A stretch of DNA of 64,000 bases from contig NZ_CP160403.1 of NCBI RefSeq assembly GCF_040782645.1, forward strand, positions 9,087,001-9,151,000. Direction: 5' to 3'. Below are positions 52,850 to 60,683 of the stretch, piece by piece. The notes under the pieces were generated by a model. It was given only the letters and a program-made list of their open reading frames with translations, was not told the DNA's origin and ran no database searches. Position 1 is the first letter of the stretch. Each line of letters opens with the position of its first letter. Made by a program: the position numbers and the translations under genes. The DNA is from Streptomyces sp. HUAS ZL42 (GTDB lineage Bacteria > Actinomycetota > Actinomycetes > Streptomycetales > Streptomycetaceae).

Positions 52850-53569
52850 TCACCACCTCGTCGGCCAGCCCGTACGCCACCGCCTCCTGCGCGGTGAACA
52901 CCTTGTCGCGGTCCATGTCGGCGCGCAGCGTCGCGATGTCGTGGTGGGTGTGCCGGGAGAGCACCTCCTCGACCTGGGTGCGGATCCGGACCATCTCCCT
53001 GGCCTGCAGGGCGAGATCGGAGACCATGCCCCGGCTGCCGCCGCTGGCCGGCTGGCCGAGCAGTACGCGCGCGTGCTCGAGGACGAACCGCCGCCCGGGA
53101 TCCCCACCGGCCAGGAGCACGGCCGCCGTGGATGCCGCCTGACCGACGCAGAACGTCGAGATCGGAGCCTGTACGTACGTCATCGTGTCGTAGATCGCCA
53201 TGAGCGAGGTGAACGAGCCACGACGAACCGCCGCCCGGGATCCCCACCGGCCAGGAGCACGGCCGCCGTGGATGCCGCCTGACCGACGCAGAACGTCGAG
53301 ATCGGAGCCTGTACGTACGTCATCGTGTCGTAGATCGCCATGAGCGAGGTGAACGAGCCACCAGGGGAGTTGATGTAGATCGCGATCTCGTTCTCCGGGG
53401 CCGCCGACTCCAGATGGAGGAGTTGCGCGATGACGACGTTGGCGACGCCGTCGTCGATCTCGGTGCCGAGGAAGATGATCCGCTCCGACAGCAGCCGGCT
53501 GAACACGTCGTAGGACCGCTCGCCCTGCGGGGTCCGCTCGACGACGTTCGGAATCGTGTAGGTCCCCAT
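52827..53569 (-). pseudogene. clpP4: clpP4, frameshifted by a 140-bp tandem duplication
   Basis: ClpP-family serine protease subunit, second gene of the operon, starting 1 base after the clpP3 stop. From ATG 53569 the frame reads [36 protein letters not shown] and the catalytic elbow [16 protein letters not shown]. It then enters a second copy of the preceding 140 bp in the wrong frame and stops after 129 codons at 53180. The rest of the protein (through [10 protein letters not shown] and [16 protein letters not shown]) continues in the frame of the duplicate, open only as an N-truncated 124-residue piece from ATG 53201. The site of the catalytic His (normally HQP) is GQP here. Removing one copy restores a normal-length ClpP. 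Confidence 0.9.
53082..53361. repeat. Exact 140-bp tandem duplication inside clpP4
   Basis: Bases 53082-53221 and 53222-53361 are identical. The unit encodes the segment around the catalytic Ser (MAIYDTM to GDPGRRFV). Because 140 is not a multiple of three, it shifts the frame. No target repeats flank it, so it looks like a simple duplication or an assembly artefact. Confidence 0.97.
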
Positions 53570-53570
53570 G

Positions 53571-54224
53571 TCACAGCCCCATCCGTCGCCGGGTGGCGGC
53601 CGGGCGCACGTCGGCCAGTGACGTGACGACCCGGTCCACCATGCCGTATTCCTTGGCCTCCTCGGCCGTGAACCAGCGGTCGCGGTCGCCGTCCCGGGAG
53701 ATGGTCTCCGGGGTCTGGCCGGTGTGCTCGGCGGTGATCCGCTCGATGGTCCGCTTGGTGAACTCGAGGTTCTCCGCCTGGATTTCGATGTCCGCGGTGG
53801 TGCCGCCGATCCCGGCCGACGGCTGGTGCATCATGATGCGCGCGTTGGGCAGCGCGTACCGCTTGCCGGGCGCGCCCACGCTGAGCAGGAACTGGCCCAT
53901 GCTGGCGGCGAATCCCAGGGTGAGTGTCGAGACGTCGTTCGGGATGAGCTGCATCGTGTCGTAGACGGCGAGGCCCGCCGTCACCGACCCGCCCGGGCTG
54001 TTGATGTAGAGGCTGATGTCGGTGCGCGGGTCCTCCGCCGACAGGATCAGCAGCTGCGCGCAGACCCGGTTCGCGGAGACCTCGTCGACCTGGGTGCCGA
54101 GGAGGATGATGCGCTGCGCGAGCAGCTGGGCGGCCAGATGGTCGTCGAAGCGGGTGGGAGGCGTGTCGCCCTCCTCGGCCCGGGGCAGCAGCGCCGGCGC
54201 GAGACCGGCGGTGAGTGGAGACAT
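53571..54224 (-). CDS. clpP3: ClpP3 ATP-dependent protease proteolytic subunit
   Basis: This 217-residue protein is an intact ClpP-fold serine protease with the full triad: Ser in [11 protein letters not shown], His in [10 protein letters not shown] and Asp in DGDRDRWF. Other family marks are [23 protein letters not shown] and [16 protein letters not shown]. It would form a barrel with ClpP4 and be fed by a Clp ATPase. AGGAG lies about 8 bases before ATG 54224. It is the first gene of the operon regulated by PopR through the tandem site upstream. The partner subunit is broken in this genome, so the assembly state of the intact ClpP3 is open. Confidence 0.92.
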   Translation of the reverse strand: MSPLTAGLAPALLPRAEEGDTPPTRFDDHLAAQLLAQRIILLGTQVDEVSANRVCAQLLILSAEDPRTDISLYINSPGGSVTAGLAVYDTMQLIPNDVSTLTLGFAASMGQFLLSVGAPGKRYALPNARIMMHQPSAGIGGTTADIEIQAENLEFTKRTIERITAEHTGQTPETISRDGDRDRWFTAEEAKEYGMVDRVVTSLADVRPAATRRRMGL

Positions 54225-54314
54225 CGGTGCGCTCCTGGTCGTCGGGTGTCGTGGTGCGGCGGGCGTCGCCGCGATCTCCACTCTCGGCCGGGAACCGGGG
54301 CCCCAGGGGTTTTC

Positions 54315-54344
54315 TAGGCCCGCAGCAGATCTGCTGCGGGCAGA
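54315..54344 (-). promoter_or_regulatory. Tandem PopR operator of clpP3
   Basis: Read on the operon strand, TCTGCC-CGC-AGCAGA (54344-54330) is followed at once by TCTGCT-GCG-GGCCTA (54329-54315). The published PopR motif is a repeated TCTGCC-N3-GGCAGA, as I recall it. The same DNA also forms a 22-bp palindrome (54319-54340). It lies 90-120 bases before the clpP3 start and about 30 bases from the end of the TnpB element. Confidence 0.75.
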
Positions 54345-54348
54345 GCAC

Positions 54349-55629
54349 TCAGCCCTCGCCCTTCTCCACTCCGTCAACGACCCGGGACAGTCCCGGGCTT
54401 GCACAACGGGCGCCACTGGCTGTGGTGCTGCGTTTGCGTCTTGCCCCACGGCCCAGGTTCAGGGGTGGGTCTGGGACGGTTGACTGCGCCCCGCGTCGCC
54501 ACAATTGTTCCGCGCGAGCACGGATGTTGCGGGAGCCGTTCCGATCAGCGTGATCAACGAATCCGCATGACCGGCATGCGAACCAGGCCTGGGAGACCCG
54601 GTTCGCCTTGTCGATGTGGCCGCATTCGGCGCAGGTGCGGGAGGTGTACGCCGGATCGACGTGCACCACCGGCACTCCCGCCTTGCGGGCCTTGTACGCG
54701 ATGAACGCTCCCAGCTGGGCGAACGCCCAGGAGGAGTGGGTGGCCCGTTGGGGCTTGCGAAGCCGTACCCGTTCGCGGATGCCCGTCAGGTCTTCCAGGG
54801 CGATTCCGCGACCGGTGCGTTCTGCCTCGGCCACCACATGTTTCGCGATCTTGTGGTTGATGTCCTTCGCCCGTCGCGCCTCTTTACGACGCCGCTTCTT
54901 CAGTCGGCGTTTGGCGGACGGGGTGTTCTTGCGCTGGAGCTTGGTGCGCAGCGTACGTTCACGCAGGCGTCCCCGGTTGAGGTGACGCCCTGCCATGATC
55001 TCGCCGTCCGAGGTGGTGGCGATGTTCACGATCCCCATGTCGATCCCGAGGAACTCCTCCGCGCTGGTGTTGGGTTCGGCCTCGGGGACCTCGCAGGTCG
55101 CGTTCAGGAACCACATGCCGTCCCGGTACAGCAGGTCGGACTCGCCTTTGCGGTACAGGGCAAGACGGGCCAGATGTTCGGGTGAGGCGGTGAACGCCAC
55201 GTTCTTCACCCGGCCCGACAGGGTCCAGAGGGACACCGTGCGTTCGGTGATCTGCCAGGACAGCATCCGGTCGTCGTAGGGCTGCGCGCCCTCGGGGCGG
55301 AAGCGGATCGGTTTCTCAGCTGCCCGGCGGTAGCGCTTGGACCAGGGCTTGCCGAGGTTGCCCGCCTTCAGGTTTGCCTGCAGCGTCGTATACGCGTCGC
55401 AGGTTTTCTTGATGACGTGCTGGGCGGCCTGCGCGCCGAGCCCCCACCGCTCCTTGACCCGGCTGTAGGTGCGCTCGCGCAGGGCGAAGTTCCGCTTCAC
55501 ATCCTTGGAGAAGGCCACCTCGGACACCCAGGACGCGGCCTCGTTGCAGGCGTGCAGGGTCGCCTCAAATGCCGCCGCCTGCACGGGCGTCGGTAGGAGT
55601 CTGACCTGCACCACCAGCTTCACGATCAA
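54349..55629 (-). CDS. tnpB: TnpB RNA-guided nuclease of an IS605/IS1341-type element
   Basis: A 426-residue TnpB with an intact RuvC triad: Asp in FLGIDMGIVNIATT, Glu in IALEDLTGI and Asp in the final DHADRNGSRNI. It has a CxxC...CxxC zinc finger (CAECGHID, CRSCGF). The N-terminal domain starts IVKLVVQVRLLPTP. TTG 55629 or GTG 55623 is the likely start, since the longer frame adds unrelated residues. No tnpA transposase is nearby, so the element is tnpB-only. The last codons (from about CASPGLSRVVDG) lie over the predicted element end, a normal overlap with the omega RNA. The stop codon is 5 bases from the PopR operator. Confidence 0.93.
   Translation of the reverse strand: MIVKLVVQVRLLPTPVQAAAFEATLHACNEAASWVSEVAFSKDVKRNFALRERTYSRVKERWGLGAQAAQHVIKKTCDAYTTLQANLKAGNLGKPWSKRYRRAAEKPIRFRPEGAQPYDDRMLSWQITERTVSLWTLSGRVKNVAFTASPEHLARLALYRKGESDLLYRDGMWFLNATCEVPEAEPNTSAEEFLGIDMGIVNIATTSDGEIMAGRHLNRGRLRERTLRTKLQRKNTPSAKRRLKKRRRKEARRAKDINHKIAKHVVAEAERTGRGIALEDLTGIRERVRLRKPQRATHSSWAFAQLGAFIAYKARKAGVPVVHVDPAYTSRTCAECGHIDKANRVSQAWFACRSCGFVDHADRNGSRNIRARAEQLWRRGAQSTVPDPPLNLGRGARRKRSTTASGARCASPGLSRVVDGVEKGEG
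54373..54480 (-). ncRNA. Predicted omega RNA 3' end (right end of the TnpB element)
   Basis: On the tnpB strand the 3' part of the gene contains a hairpin CCCGGGA-CTG-TCCCGGG followed by TCGTTGAC, similar to the terminal hairpins of TnpB-associated omega RNAs. The predicted right end is at about 54373. The next bases downstream (GGAGTGGAGAAGGGCGAGGG) would be the guide. RNA boundaries cannot be fixed from sequence alone. Confidence 0.45.
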
Positions 55630-55805
55630 CGACGCTACACACCCGTGCGAGGCACCACCACTCGTTCGCATCCACTCACCACATCGAGGGAATCAATCGG
55701 TCACACGTTCGCCATCCGCCTCCTCCCCCGGCCCGGGCGGGACACCCGGCCGCTCCGCGGCCGAACAGACGCAGTGACGCTGCAACGCTCCGCGCCGCAG
55801 CCACG

Positions 55806-55850
55806 AGGATGCGATTCCTCCCGGGGCTGAAGGCCCCGGGGTTCCTCGCA
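55806..55850. repeat. Orphan hairpin resembling a TnpB-element end
   Basis: The stem around CCGGGGCTGAAGGCCCCGG with flanks GAGGATGCGATTCC and TTCCTCGCAAG is a motif often found at ends of actinobacterial IS605-type elements. Here it lies upstream of tnpB, either as the left end of this element or as the relic of another. Confidence 0.45.
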
Positions 55851-55877
55851 AGAATTCGCTGAACTTCTCGAAGAAAC

Positions 55878-56075
55878 CGGAGAGATGCTCGGCACCACGG
55901 CGTGGAACGCGTCGGCCGGATCGCCGCCGTGCGCGGCCGGGTCCGTCAACGGGCCCACGGCGTCCAGGAATTCGACGATCGACGCGGGCCGGCCGCGGGA
56001 GACGACCAGCGCGGTGGCGTCCGGTTCGGGGAGGCGGACGTGTGCGAAGTGGATGTGCGTGGTGTCGATCTGGTT
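55878..56075 (-). pseudogene. Remnant of an epoxide hydrolase N-terminal domain
   Basis: About 63 codons on the minus strand resemble bacterial epoxide hydrolases: IHFAHVRLPEPDATALVV, ASIVEFLDAVGPLTDP and GGDPADAFHAVVPS. The conserved oxyanion HGWPGS is degraded to RGRPAS and the reading frame breaks after VVPS, where related proteins continue PGFGFS. No start or C-terminus remains. It abuts the TnpB-element end, so the insertion or a later deletion probably cut the gene. Confidence 0.6.
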
Positions 56076-56191
56076 CGGGCCGGTACTGCGGCCACACGGG
56101 TCAATCCGCCTTGATGCGCCGCCCGACCGATGAGTTTCCCGGCGAGGATCGGTCGACAGGGATGACCGCGTCTCCACCCCAGGAGGTACTC

Positions 56192-56674
56192 ATGGCCACC
56201 GACGGACTCACCACGTGTCTCTGGTTCGACGACCAGGCCGAGGACGCCGCCCACTACTACGTGTCGATCTTCAAGAACTCCAGCGTCGGCAAGGTCGCCC
56301 GCTACCCCGAGGGAGCCCCCCGCCCGGCGGGTGCCGTGCTGACCGTCGAGTTCACGGCCAACGGCCACAAGTTCGTCGCACTCAACGGCGGGCCCGAGTT
56401 CAAGTTCAACGAGGCGATCTCCTTCCAGATCTTCTGCGAGAACCAGGAGGAGATCGACTACTACTGGACCAAGCTCACCGAGGGCGGCGGCGAGCCCGGC
56501 CCGTGCGGCTGGCTCAAGGACAGGTACGGCGTGTCCTGGCAGGTCATCCCGGACGGGCTCGACGACATGATCAGCGACCCGGACCCCGCGAAGGCGTCCC
56601 GCGCGACCCAGGCGATGCTGGCGATGCACAAACTCGACATCGCCGCCCTGGAGCGGGCGTATGCCGGGGAGTGA
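56192..56674 (+). CDS. PhnB-like VOC-family protein
   Basis: This 160-residue VOC protein matches the group annotated as PhnB or 3-demethylubiquinone methyltransferase-like: LTTCLWFDDQAEDAAHYYVSIF, SVGKVARYPEGAPRPAGAVLTVEF, FVALNGGPEFKFNEAISFQIFC and CGWLKDRYGVSWQVIP. No methyltransferase motif exists; the family name is historical. AGGAGG lies 6 bases before ATG 56192, which rules out the upstream Arg-rich start. Convergent with the next gene. Confidence 0.88.
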   Translation: MATDGLTTCLWFDDQAEDAAHYYVSIFKNSSVGKVARYPEGAPRPAGAVLTVEFTANGHKFVALNGGPEFKFNEAISFQIFCENQEEIDYYWTKLTEGGGEPGPCGWLKDRYGVSWQVIPDGLDDMISDPDPAKASRATQAMLAMHKLDIAALERAYAGE

Positions 56675-56684
56675 CACACCACCG

Positions 56685-56714
56685 GGGCAGGGCCGACCCC
56701 GCTCGGCCCTGCCC
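56685..56714. terminator. Perfect 12-bp hairpin terminator
   Basis: GGGCAGGGCCGA and TCGGCCCTGCCC are separated by six bases in the gap between convergent genes, 11 bases after the VOC stop. Confidence 0.8.
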
Positions 56715-57605
56715 TCATGCGCACTCGGTGAGGATCTCCCGGATCACATGCCGTGAGTTCTCCGCCACCGGCGGATTGGTCACCCAGTAGTACGGCAGCG
56801 CGATCAGCGCGATCGACAGCGCCCAGCCCCGGCCGCGTGCCCACTCGGCGTCGTCCGCGCCCACGGCCTCCCGGAAAGTGCCCCGGGCCCCGGCCGGCAG
56901 CAGGTTCCAGGCCACGATCAGGTCCGCGGCGGGGTCACCCACGCCTGCCGTGCCGAAGTCGATCACCGCGCTCAGCCGCCCGCCCCTGACCAGCACGTTC
57001 CCCGGCATCAGGTCCCCGTGGGCCCAGACGGGCGGCGCGGTGTGCCGCGGGAGCCGCAGCGCCTCGTCCCACAGCCGCGTCACGGCATCGGTGTCGATCC
57101 TCCCGTCCAGCTGCGCGATGGCCGCCCGGGTGAACTCGTCCCGGCTCGCGAGCGGGACGCCCCGGTAACCCGTGGGCCCGTCCTGCGGATCGGTCCGGCG
57201 CAGCGCCCGTACGAACGCCGCCAGGTCCTCGGCGAGCAGCTTGGGCTCCTCGACGGCCCCGACGACCGGGTTGTGACCGTCCAGCCATCGGTACACGGAC
57301 CAGGGCCACGGAAAGCCCGCGCCGGGCTCGCCCCGCCCCAGCGGCTCCGGCACGGGAACCGGCAGCCCGGACGCCAGCCGCGGCAGCCAGCGAAGTTCGT
57401 GGGCGACGTCGTCGACGGCGCCGGGGTGGCGCGGCAGTCGTACGACCAGGCCGGTACCGAGCCGGAACATGGCGTTCTCGGTCCCGGACGACTTCAGGCG
57501 CTCCACGGGCAGACCGGCCCATCGAGGGAACTGCCCGGCGACCAGACGGCCGACCGTGGTCGCGTCGATGTCCACCTCACCGGCGCGCATCTTCTGGGCA
57601 CACAT
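56715..57605 (-). CDS. Aminoglycoside phosphotransferase-family protein
   Basis: This 296-residue APH/choline-kinase-like enzyme has AHGDLMPGNVLV (catalytic loop with Asp and Asn) and SAVIDFGTAGVGDPAADL (Mg-binding Asp). The N-terminal lobe contains NAMFRLGTGLVVRLPR. Many Streptomyces genomes carry such genes; actual substrates range from antibiotics to sugars, and resistance is not implied. ATG 57605 (CAQKMRAGEVDIDA) is the chosen start, with 57590 as an alternative. It is 52 bases from the convergent-free upstream region of the lipoprotein gene stop. Confidence 0.85.
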   Translation of the reverse strand: MCAQKMRAGEVDIDATTVGRLVAGQFPRWAGLPVERLKSSGTENAMFRLGTGLVVRLPRHPGAVDDVAHELRWLPRLASGLPVPVPEPLGRGEPGAGFPWPWSVYRWLDGHNPVVGAVEEPKLLAEDLAAFVRALRRTDPQDGPTGYRGVPLASRDEFTRAAIAQLDGRIDTDAVTRLWDEALRLPRHTAPPVWAHGDLMPGNVLVRGGRLSAVIDFGTAGVGDPAADLIVAWNLLPAGARGTFREAVGADDAEWARGRGWALSIALIALPYYWVTNPPVAENSRHVIREILTECA

Positions 57606-57657
57606 GCGCCCCATTCCAGCGATCAACACTCGTGTTGTCGAACGAATTCAACGGTGC

Positions 57658-58569
57658 TCAACGCGAGCGGAGCGTCTCGCCGACGACCCGGGTGATCTCG
57701 CGCGCGATGCGCAGGATGCCCGGGGAGCGGACCGGGCACGGCTTCGGTGTGGACGTCGTGGGCGCCAGACAGAAGTGCAGGTAGTCGTCGTCGCGATGGA
57801 GAGCGGTGCGGTCGCTGCCGGATGCGGTGCAGTAGCCGGGGTGGGTGCGCTCGTACGGGGTGCACGGCAGGTACTGAACCCAGTTGAAGCGGGCCCCCGC
57901 GGCGCTCACCACCTTCCCGGCGTCGGCCAGCAGGTCGCCGGATGCGCCGGCGCGCAGTTCGTAGATGCCGTTCACCAGGCGCACCCGGTCCGGGGTGATC
58001 GGGTCCGGCCCCTGCAGCACCCACACGATCCGCGGCCGGTGCGCGCCTCCGGCCGCGGCGATCTGCTCGGTGAGCTCCTTCGCGTCGGACTCGTACCGCT
58101 TGTGGTAGCGCTCGCGGGACGCGTCGTAGGTGATCCCGTCCATGCACGGTGTGTAGCCCCAGGCGTTGCCCCAGAACTGCAGCACCACGAAGTCGGGCCG
58201 CAGCCTGCGCACCAGGGCGGCCGCCTTGTCCGCCGCCGGGACCAGGGACCGGTCCGCCCTGCCCTCCAGGTAGTCGCACAGGGTGGTTCCCGAGTACGGC
58301 GCGCTGGTGTACCGGGCCTTGAGGTCCTTGCGCAGCTCCTGGCCGAGCACCTTCTGGTTCTCCATGGCGAGCGAGTCACCGAGATAGAGCACGGTGGGTG
58401 CCTGCGCGGGCGCGGTGCTCGCGGGTGCGGCGGCCCGCTGGTGCGTGGCCGCCGAAGCCCCGGGCCCGGATGGCGAGGGAGGCGGGGCCTCCGGCGCCGA
58501 CGCCGGATCACCGCACGCTCCGAGCAGCACCCCGGCCAGCACCACGCCCACGACCCACGGCTTGCGCAT
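57658..58569 (-). CDS. SGNH-hydrolase-like lipoprotein
   Basis: This 303-residue lipoprotein has a signal peptide MRKPWVVGVVLAGVLLGACG with a lipobox LLGAC, so it is anchored to the membrane. A Pro/Ala-rich spacer (about 25-58) precedes an SGNH/GDSL fold: VLYLGDSLAMENQ (Ser nucleophile), FVVLQFWGNAWGY (Asn) and RDDDYLHFCLAP (Asp and His). Cys residues in CDYLEG, CMDG and TPCMD suggest disulfides. Similar proteins deacetylate cell-wall or polysaccharide esters. ATG 58569 is used because it starts the signal peptide. Confidence 0.85.
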   Translation of the reverse strand: MRKPWVVGVVLAGVLLGACGDPASAPEAPPPSPSGPGASAATHQRAAAPASTAPAQAPTVLYLGDSLAMENQKVLGQELRKDLKARYTSAPYSGTTLCDYLEGRADRSLVPAADKAAALVRRLRPDFVVLQFWGNAWGYTPCMDGITYDASRERYHKRYESDAKELTEQIAAAGGAHRPRIVWVLQGPDPITPDRVRLVNGIYELRAGASGDLLADAGKVVSAAGARFNWVQYLPCTPYERTHPGYCTASGSDRTALHRDDDYLHFCLAPTTSTPKPCPVRSPGILRIAREITRVVGETLRSR

Positions 58570-58674
58570 ACGGCAACTCCCGCCCCGGCCACCGAAAACG
58601 GCTCCCCAGGCAAGCACAGCCCGGCGCAAGGGGGAAGACGTCCGGCGGCCGGAGCGCGGCATCCCGCCAGGGGC

Positions 58675-59556
58675 TCAGACGCGGTCGGCGGCGATGAGCA
58701 GGTACTGGAAGCTGCCGTTCTGGTACGCCGTCAGGAACGTCTGCTCGATGCCCGTGACGAGATGGTCGGCCTCTTTGCGCAGCTCCCAGTAGGGGATGGC
58801 TGCGGCGGTGAGGTCCTCCACGTGGACCGGGACCAGCCGGTTGCGGGCCATGGCCCTGAAGTAGGCCGAGCGCGGGTGGATGTCGCAGATGTAGTGGGCG
58901 TTGATGAGGGACACCTCCCGGGAGGCCTGTCCGTAGGTGTCGTTGTAGCAGCCGGTGATCACGACGTAGCGTCCGCCGCGGCGCAGCAGGCGGGAGTGCT
59001 CGGCGAACAGCAGGTCCAGCTCGACGTACATGGTGGACTCGTTGTTCCACGAGGCCGCGTACGCGCCGGAGTCGAAGCCGGTGTCGAGCATGTTGCGGTG
59101 GTGGTAGCGCACCTTGTCGTCGATGCCCCGCTTGCGTGCCTGTGCGCGCGCGAACTCGGCCTGTTTGGCGGAGATCGTGACACCGTCCGCGTGGCAGCCG
59201 TAGCGCAGGTTCGCCACCACGCTGCCGCCGCCGCGGCCGCAGCCGGCGTCGAAGACGCGGTCGGCGGGGGAGAGGGGGCCGAGGTGGCCGGCGAGGAGTT
59301 CGGCCTGGGCGTGCTCCAGCCGGTGCAGTTCGGCGGTGATGCGCTCCCGGCGCAGGCCGGGGTCGGGTTCGTCGAGCACCGTCCAGTCGGCGGCGCCGAC
59401 GCCGTAGTGATGGTGGTAGAGGTCGTCGATCTTTCCGAGTTCGAGGTTGACCGGGTTCTCCTCGGCGTTCCAGTAGTCCGCGACGCGGGTCTGGTACGTG
59501 GACTGGGCCGGCACCGGTGCCGTCGTGATGCCGGCGTGGGGGGCGGTGGTGGTCAA
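58675..59556 (-). CDS. mtf: Geranyl diphosphate 2-C-methyltransferase
   Basis: This 293-residue SAM-dependent enzyme makes 2-methyl-GPP for 2-methylisoborneol. SAM-binding motifs are RVFDAGCGRGGGSVVANLR and YHHRNMLDTGFDSG; further blocks are YGVGAADW, ASWNNESTMYVELDLLFAEHSRLLRRGG and GCYNDTYG. The order and length fit the family from S. coelicolor. TTG 59556 is chosen: AGGAGGAG lies 6-8 bases upstream, while the longer frame reads through non-coding DNA. Third gene of the encapsulin operon; a 49-base gap separates it from the synthase. Confidence 0.92.
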   Translation of the reverse strand: MTTTAPHAGITTAPVPAQSTYQTRVADYWNAEENPVNLELGKIDDLYHHHYGVGAADWTVLDEPDPGLRRERITAELHRLEHAQAELLAGHLGPLSPADRVFDAGCGRGGGSVVANLRYGCHADGVTISAKQAEFARAQARKRGIDDKVRYHHRNMLDTGFDSGAYAASWNNESTMYVELDLLFAEHSRLLRRGGRYVVITGCYNDTYGQASREVSLINAHYICDIHPRSAYFRAMARNRLVPVHVEDLTAAAIPYWELRKEADHLVTGIEQTFLTAYQNGSFQYLLIAADRV

Positions 59557-59605
59557 CGGTGACTCCTCCTGGTGGTGCGTGTGACGGTGGGTGGTTCGGC
59601 GCGGA

Positions 59606-60667
59606 TCACCAGTAGTCGGGCAGGTGGTAGCGGTGGCTGTTGGTGGCGTGCCACTCGTGGTTGCCGGCCACCCAGTCGGACAGCCCCCGCGCATAGCGCT
59701 CGACGAGCGGTGAGGTGGCGGACAGGAGCGCGGACTCCTCCTCGAACGCCTCCATGATCTGGTTGTGGATCTCGACGGCCTTCAGATACGCGGCCTTCAG
59801 CCCGCACCGCTCGTTGGCGGCGACGACCTGCGGCAGGTTGAGGTGGGTCGGGTCGTTGGCCAGTTCCTTGGTGAACGAGTACAGGTCGTTGACGATCGTG
59901 GTGGCGTTGCCGGCGAGTGCGGTGATGCGCTGGATCTCGGGGCGGGCGTAGACCGCCTCGGGCAGTTCGTAGCCGTCCACGGCGTCGACGATCGACAGAC
60001 AGGGACGGAAGTTGTTGAACTGCCGCATCACCAGGTACTCCCACACCCGGGGCACGTACCGGGTCTCGCCCCATGCCGCCTCTCCGAGGTAGCCCAGGTG
60101 CAGCCGGGCGATGTCGTGCACGAACCGGTCGGTCTGGCTGGGGGTGGCGAGCGCGGCGTAGTCCTTCAGCGCCCAGTGGTACGAGCGCAGCGGGCCGTCG
60201 GCCTGCATGCCGTGCAGCCACTGCTCCTGCAGTTCGGGAGTGCCGTGGTACGGGTCGAGCGCCGCTTGGGCCAGGATCAGCCGTCCGCCGAGGCCGCGCC
60301 GCGAACCCCCCTTGTCGCCGTCCTCCTCGCAGTAGCAGTCGTCGACGATGTTCTCGGCCAGCAGCAGCTTGCCGGCCACGGTCAGGCGCTCCAGGTCGGC
60401 GGCACCCGGGTGCTGGAGCACCACCGCCCGGCCGAACTGGAACCCCGAGAAGTCGCCCGACCACGCATCGGGGAACAGGTCGAGGCGCCGCGCCCAGGTC
60501 TCCAGCCTGCGGTCGATCTCCCGGACCCGCTCGGGGTCGGCGGGGGCGACCTGCCGGTACCGCAGCCCTGGGATCGCCCCGCCGCGGCGGCTGCGCACGG
60601 TGCGGGCGAGGTTGGGTGGACCGGGCAGCGGCATCGAGGCGGCGCCGGCGGTCGGGGACGTGCTCAT
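59606..60667 (-). CDS. tpc: 2-Methylisoborneol synthase (terpene cyclase)
   Basis: This 353-residue class I terpene cyclase converts 2-methyl-GPP to the earthy-smelling 2-methylisoborneol. Mg-binding motifs are DDCYCEED (aspartate-rich) and NDLYSFTKE (NSE/DTE type). Typical blocks are WEYLVMRQFNNFRPCLSIVDAVDGYELP, GLGGRLILAQAALDP and the C-terminal DWVAGNHEWHATNSHRYHLPDYW. The N-terminal extension is short (about 35-40 residues, GAASMPLPGPPN) compared with about 110 in S. coelicolor. ATG 60667 is preceded by GGAG. It lies 16 bases after the encapsulin gene, which probably packages it. Confidence 0.95.
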   Translation of the reverse strand: MSTSPTAGAASMPLPGPPNLARTVRSRRGGAIPGLRYRQVAPADPERVREIDRRLETWARRLDLFPDAWSGDFSGFQFGRAVVLQHPGAADLERLTVAGKLLLAENIVDDCYCEEDGDKGGSRRGLGGRLILAQAALDPYHGTPELQEQWLHGMQADGPLRSYHWALKDYAALATPSQTDRFVHDIARLHLGYLGEAAWGETRYVPRVWEYLVMRQFNNFRPCLSIVDAVDGYELPEAVYARPEIQRITALAGNATTIVNDLYSFTKELANDPTHLNLPQVVAANERCGLKAAYLKAVEIHNQIMEAFEEESALLSATSPLVERYARGLSDWVAGNHEWHATNSHRYHLPDYW

Positions 60668-60683
60668 CGGGTGCTCCACGCGG

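Larger units (their letters stand above)
54373..55855 (-). mobile_element. tnpB-only IS200/IS605-family element
   Basis: The proposed element runs from the hairpin right end near 54373 to a left part ending at either about 55700 (just after TTGAT on the tnpB strand) or 55855 (beyond a second GC-rich hairpin). It contains only tnpB. It is flanked on one side by the clpP3 operator and on the other by a remnant of an epoxide hydrolase gene. Confidence 0.6.

Noticed and set aside
54319..54340. 22-bp palindrome read as a tnpB terminator
   Set aside because: Its TCTGC/GCAGA units match the PopR operator in the clpP3 promoter, which explains it better, although it could still slow read-through.
56715..57605. 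Antibiotic resistance role for the phosphotransferase-like gene
   Set aside because: The family is too broad; no evidence of a resistance context.
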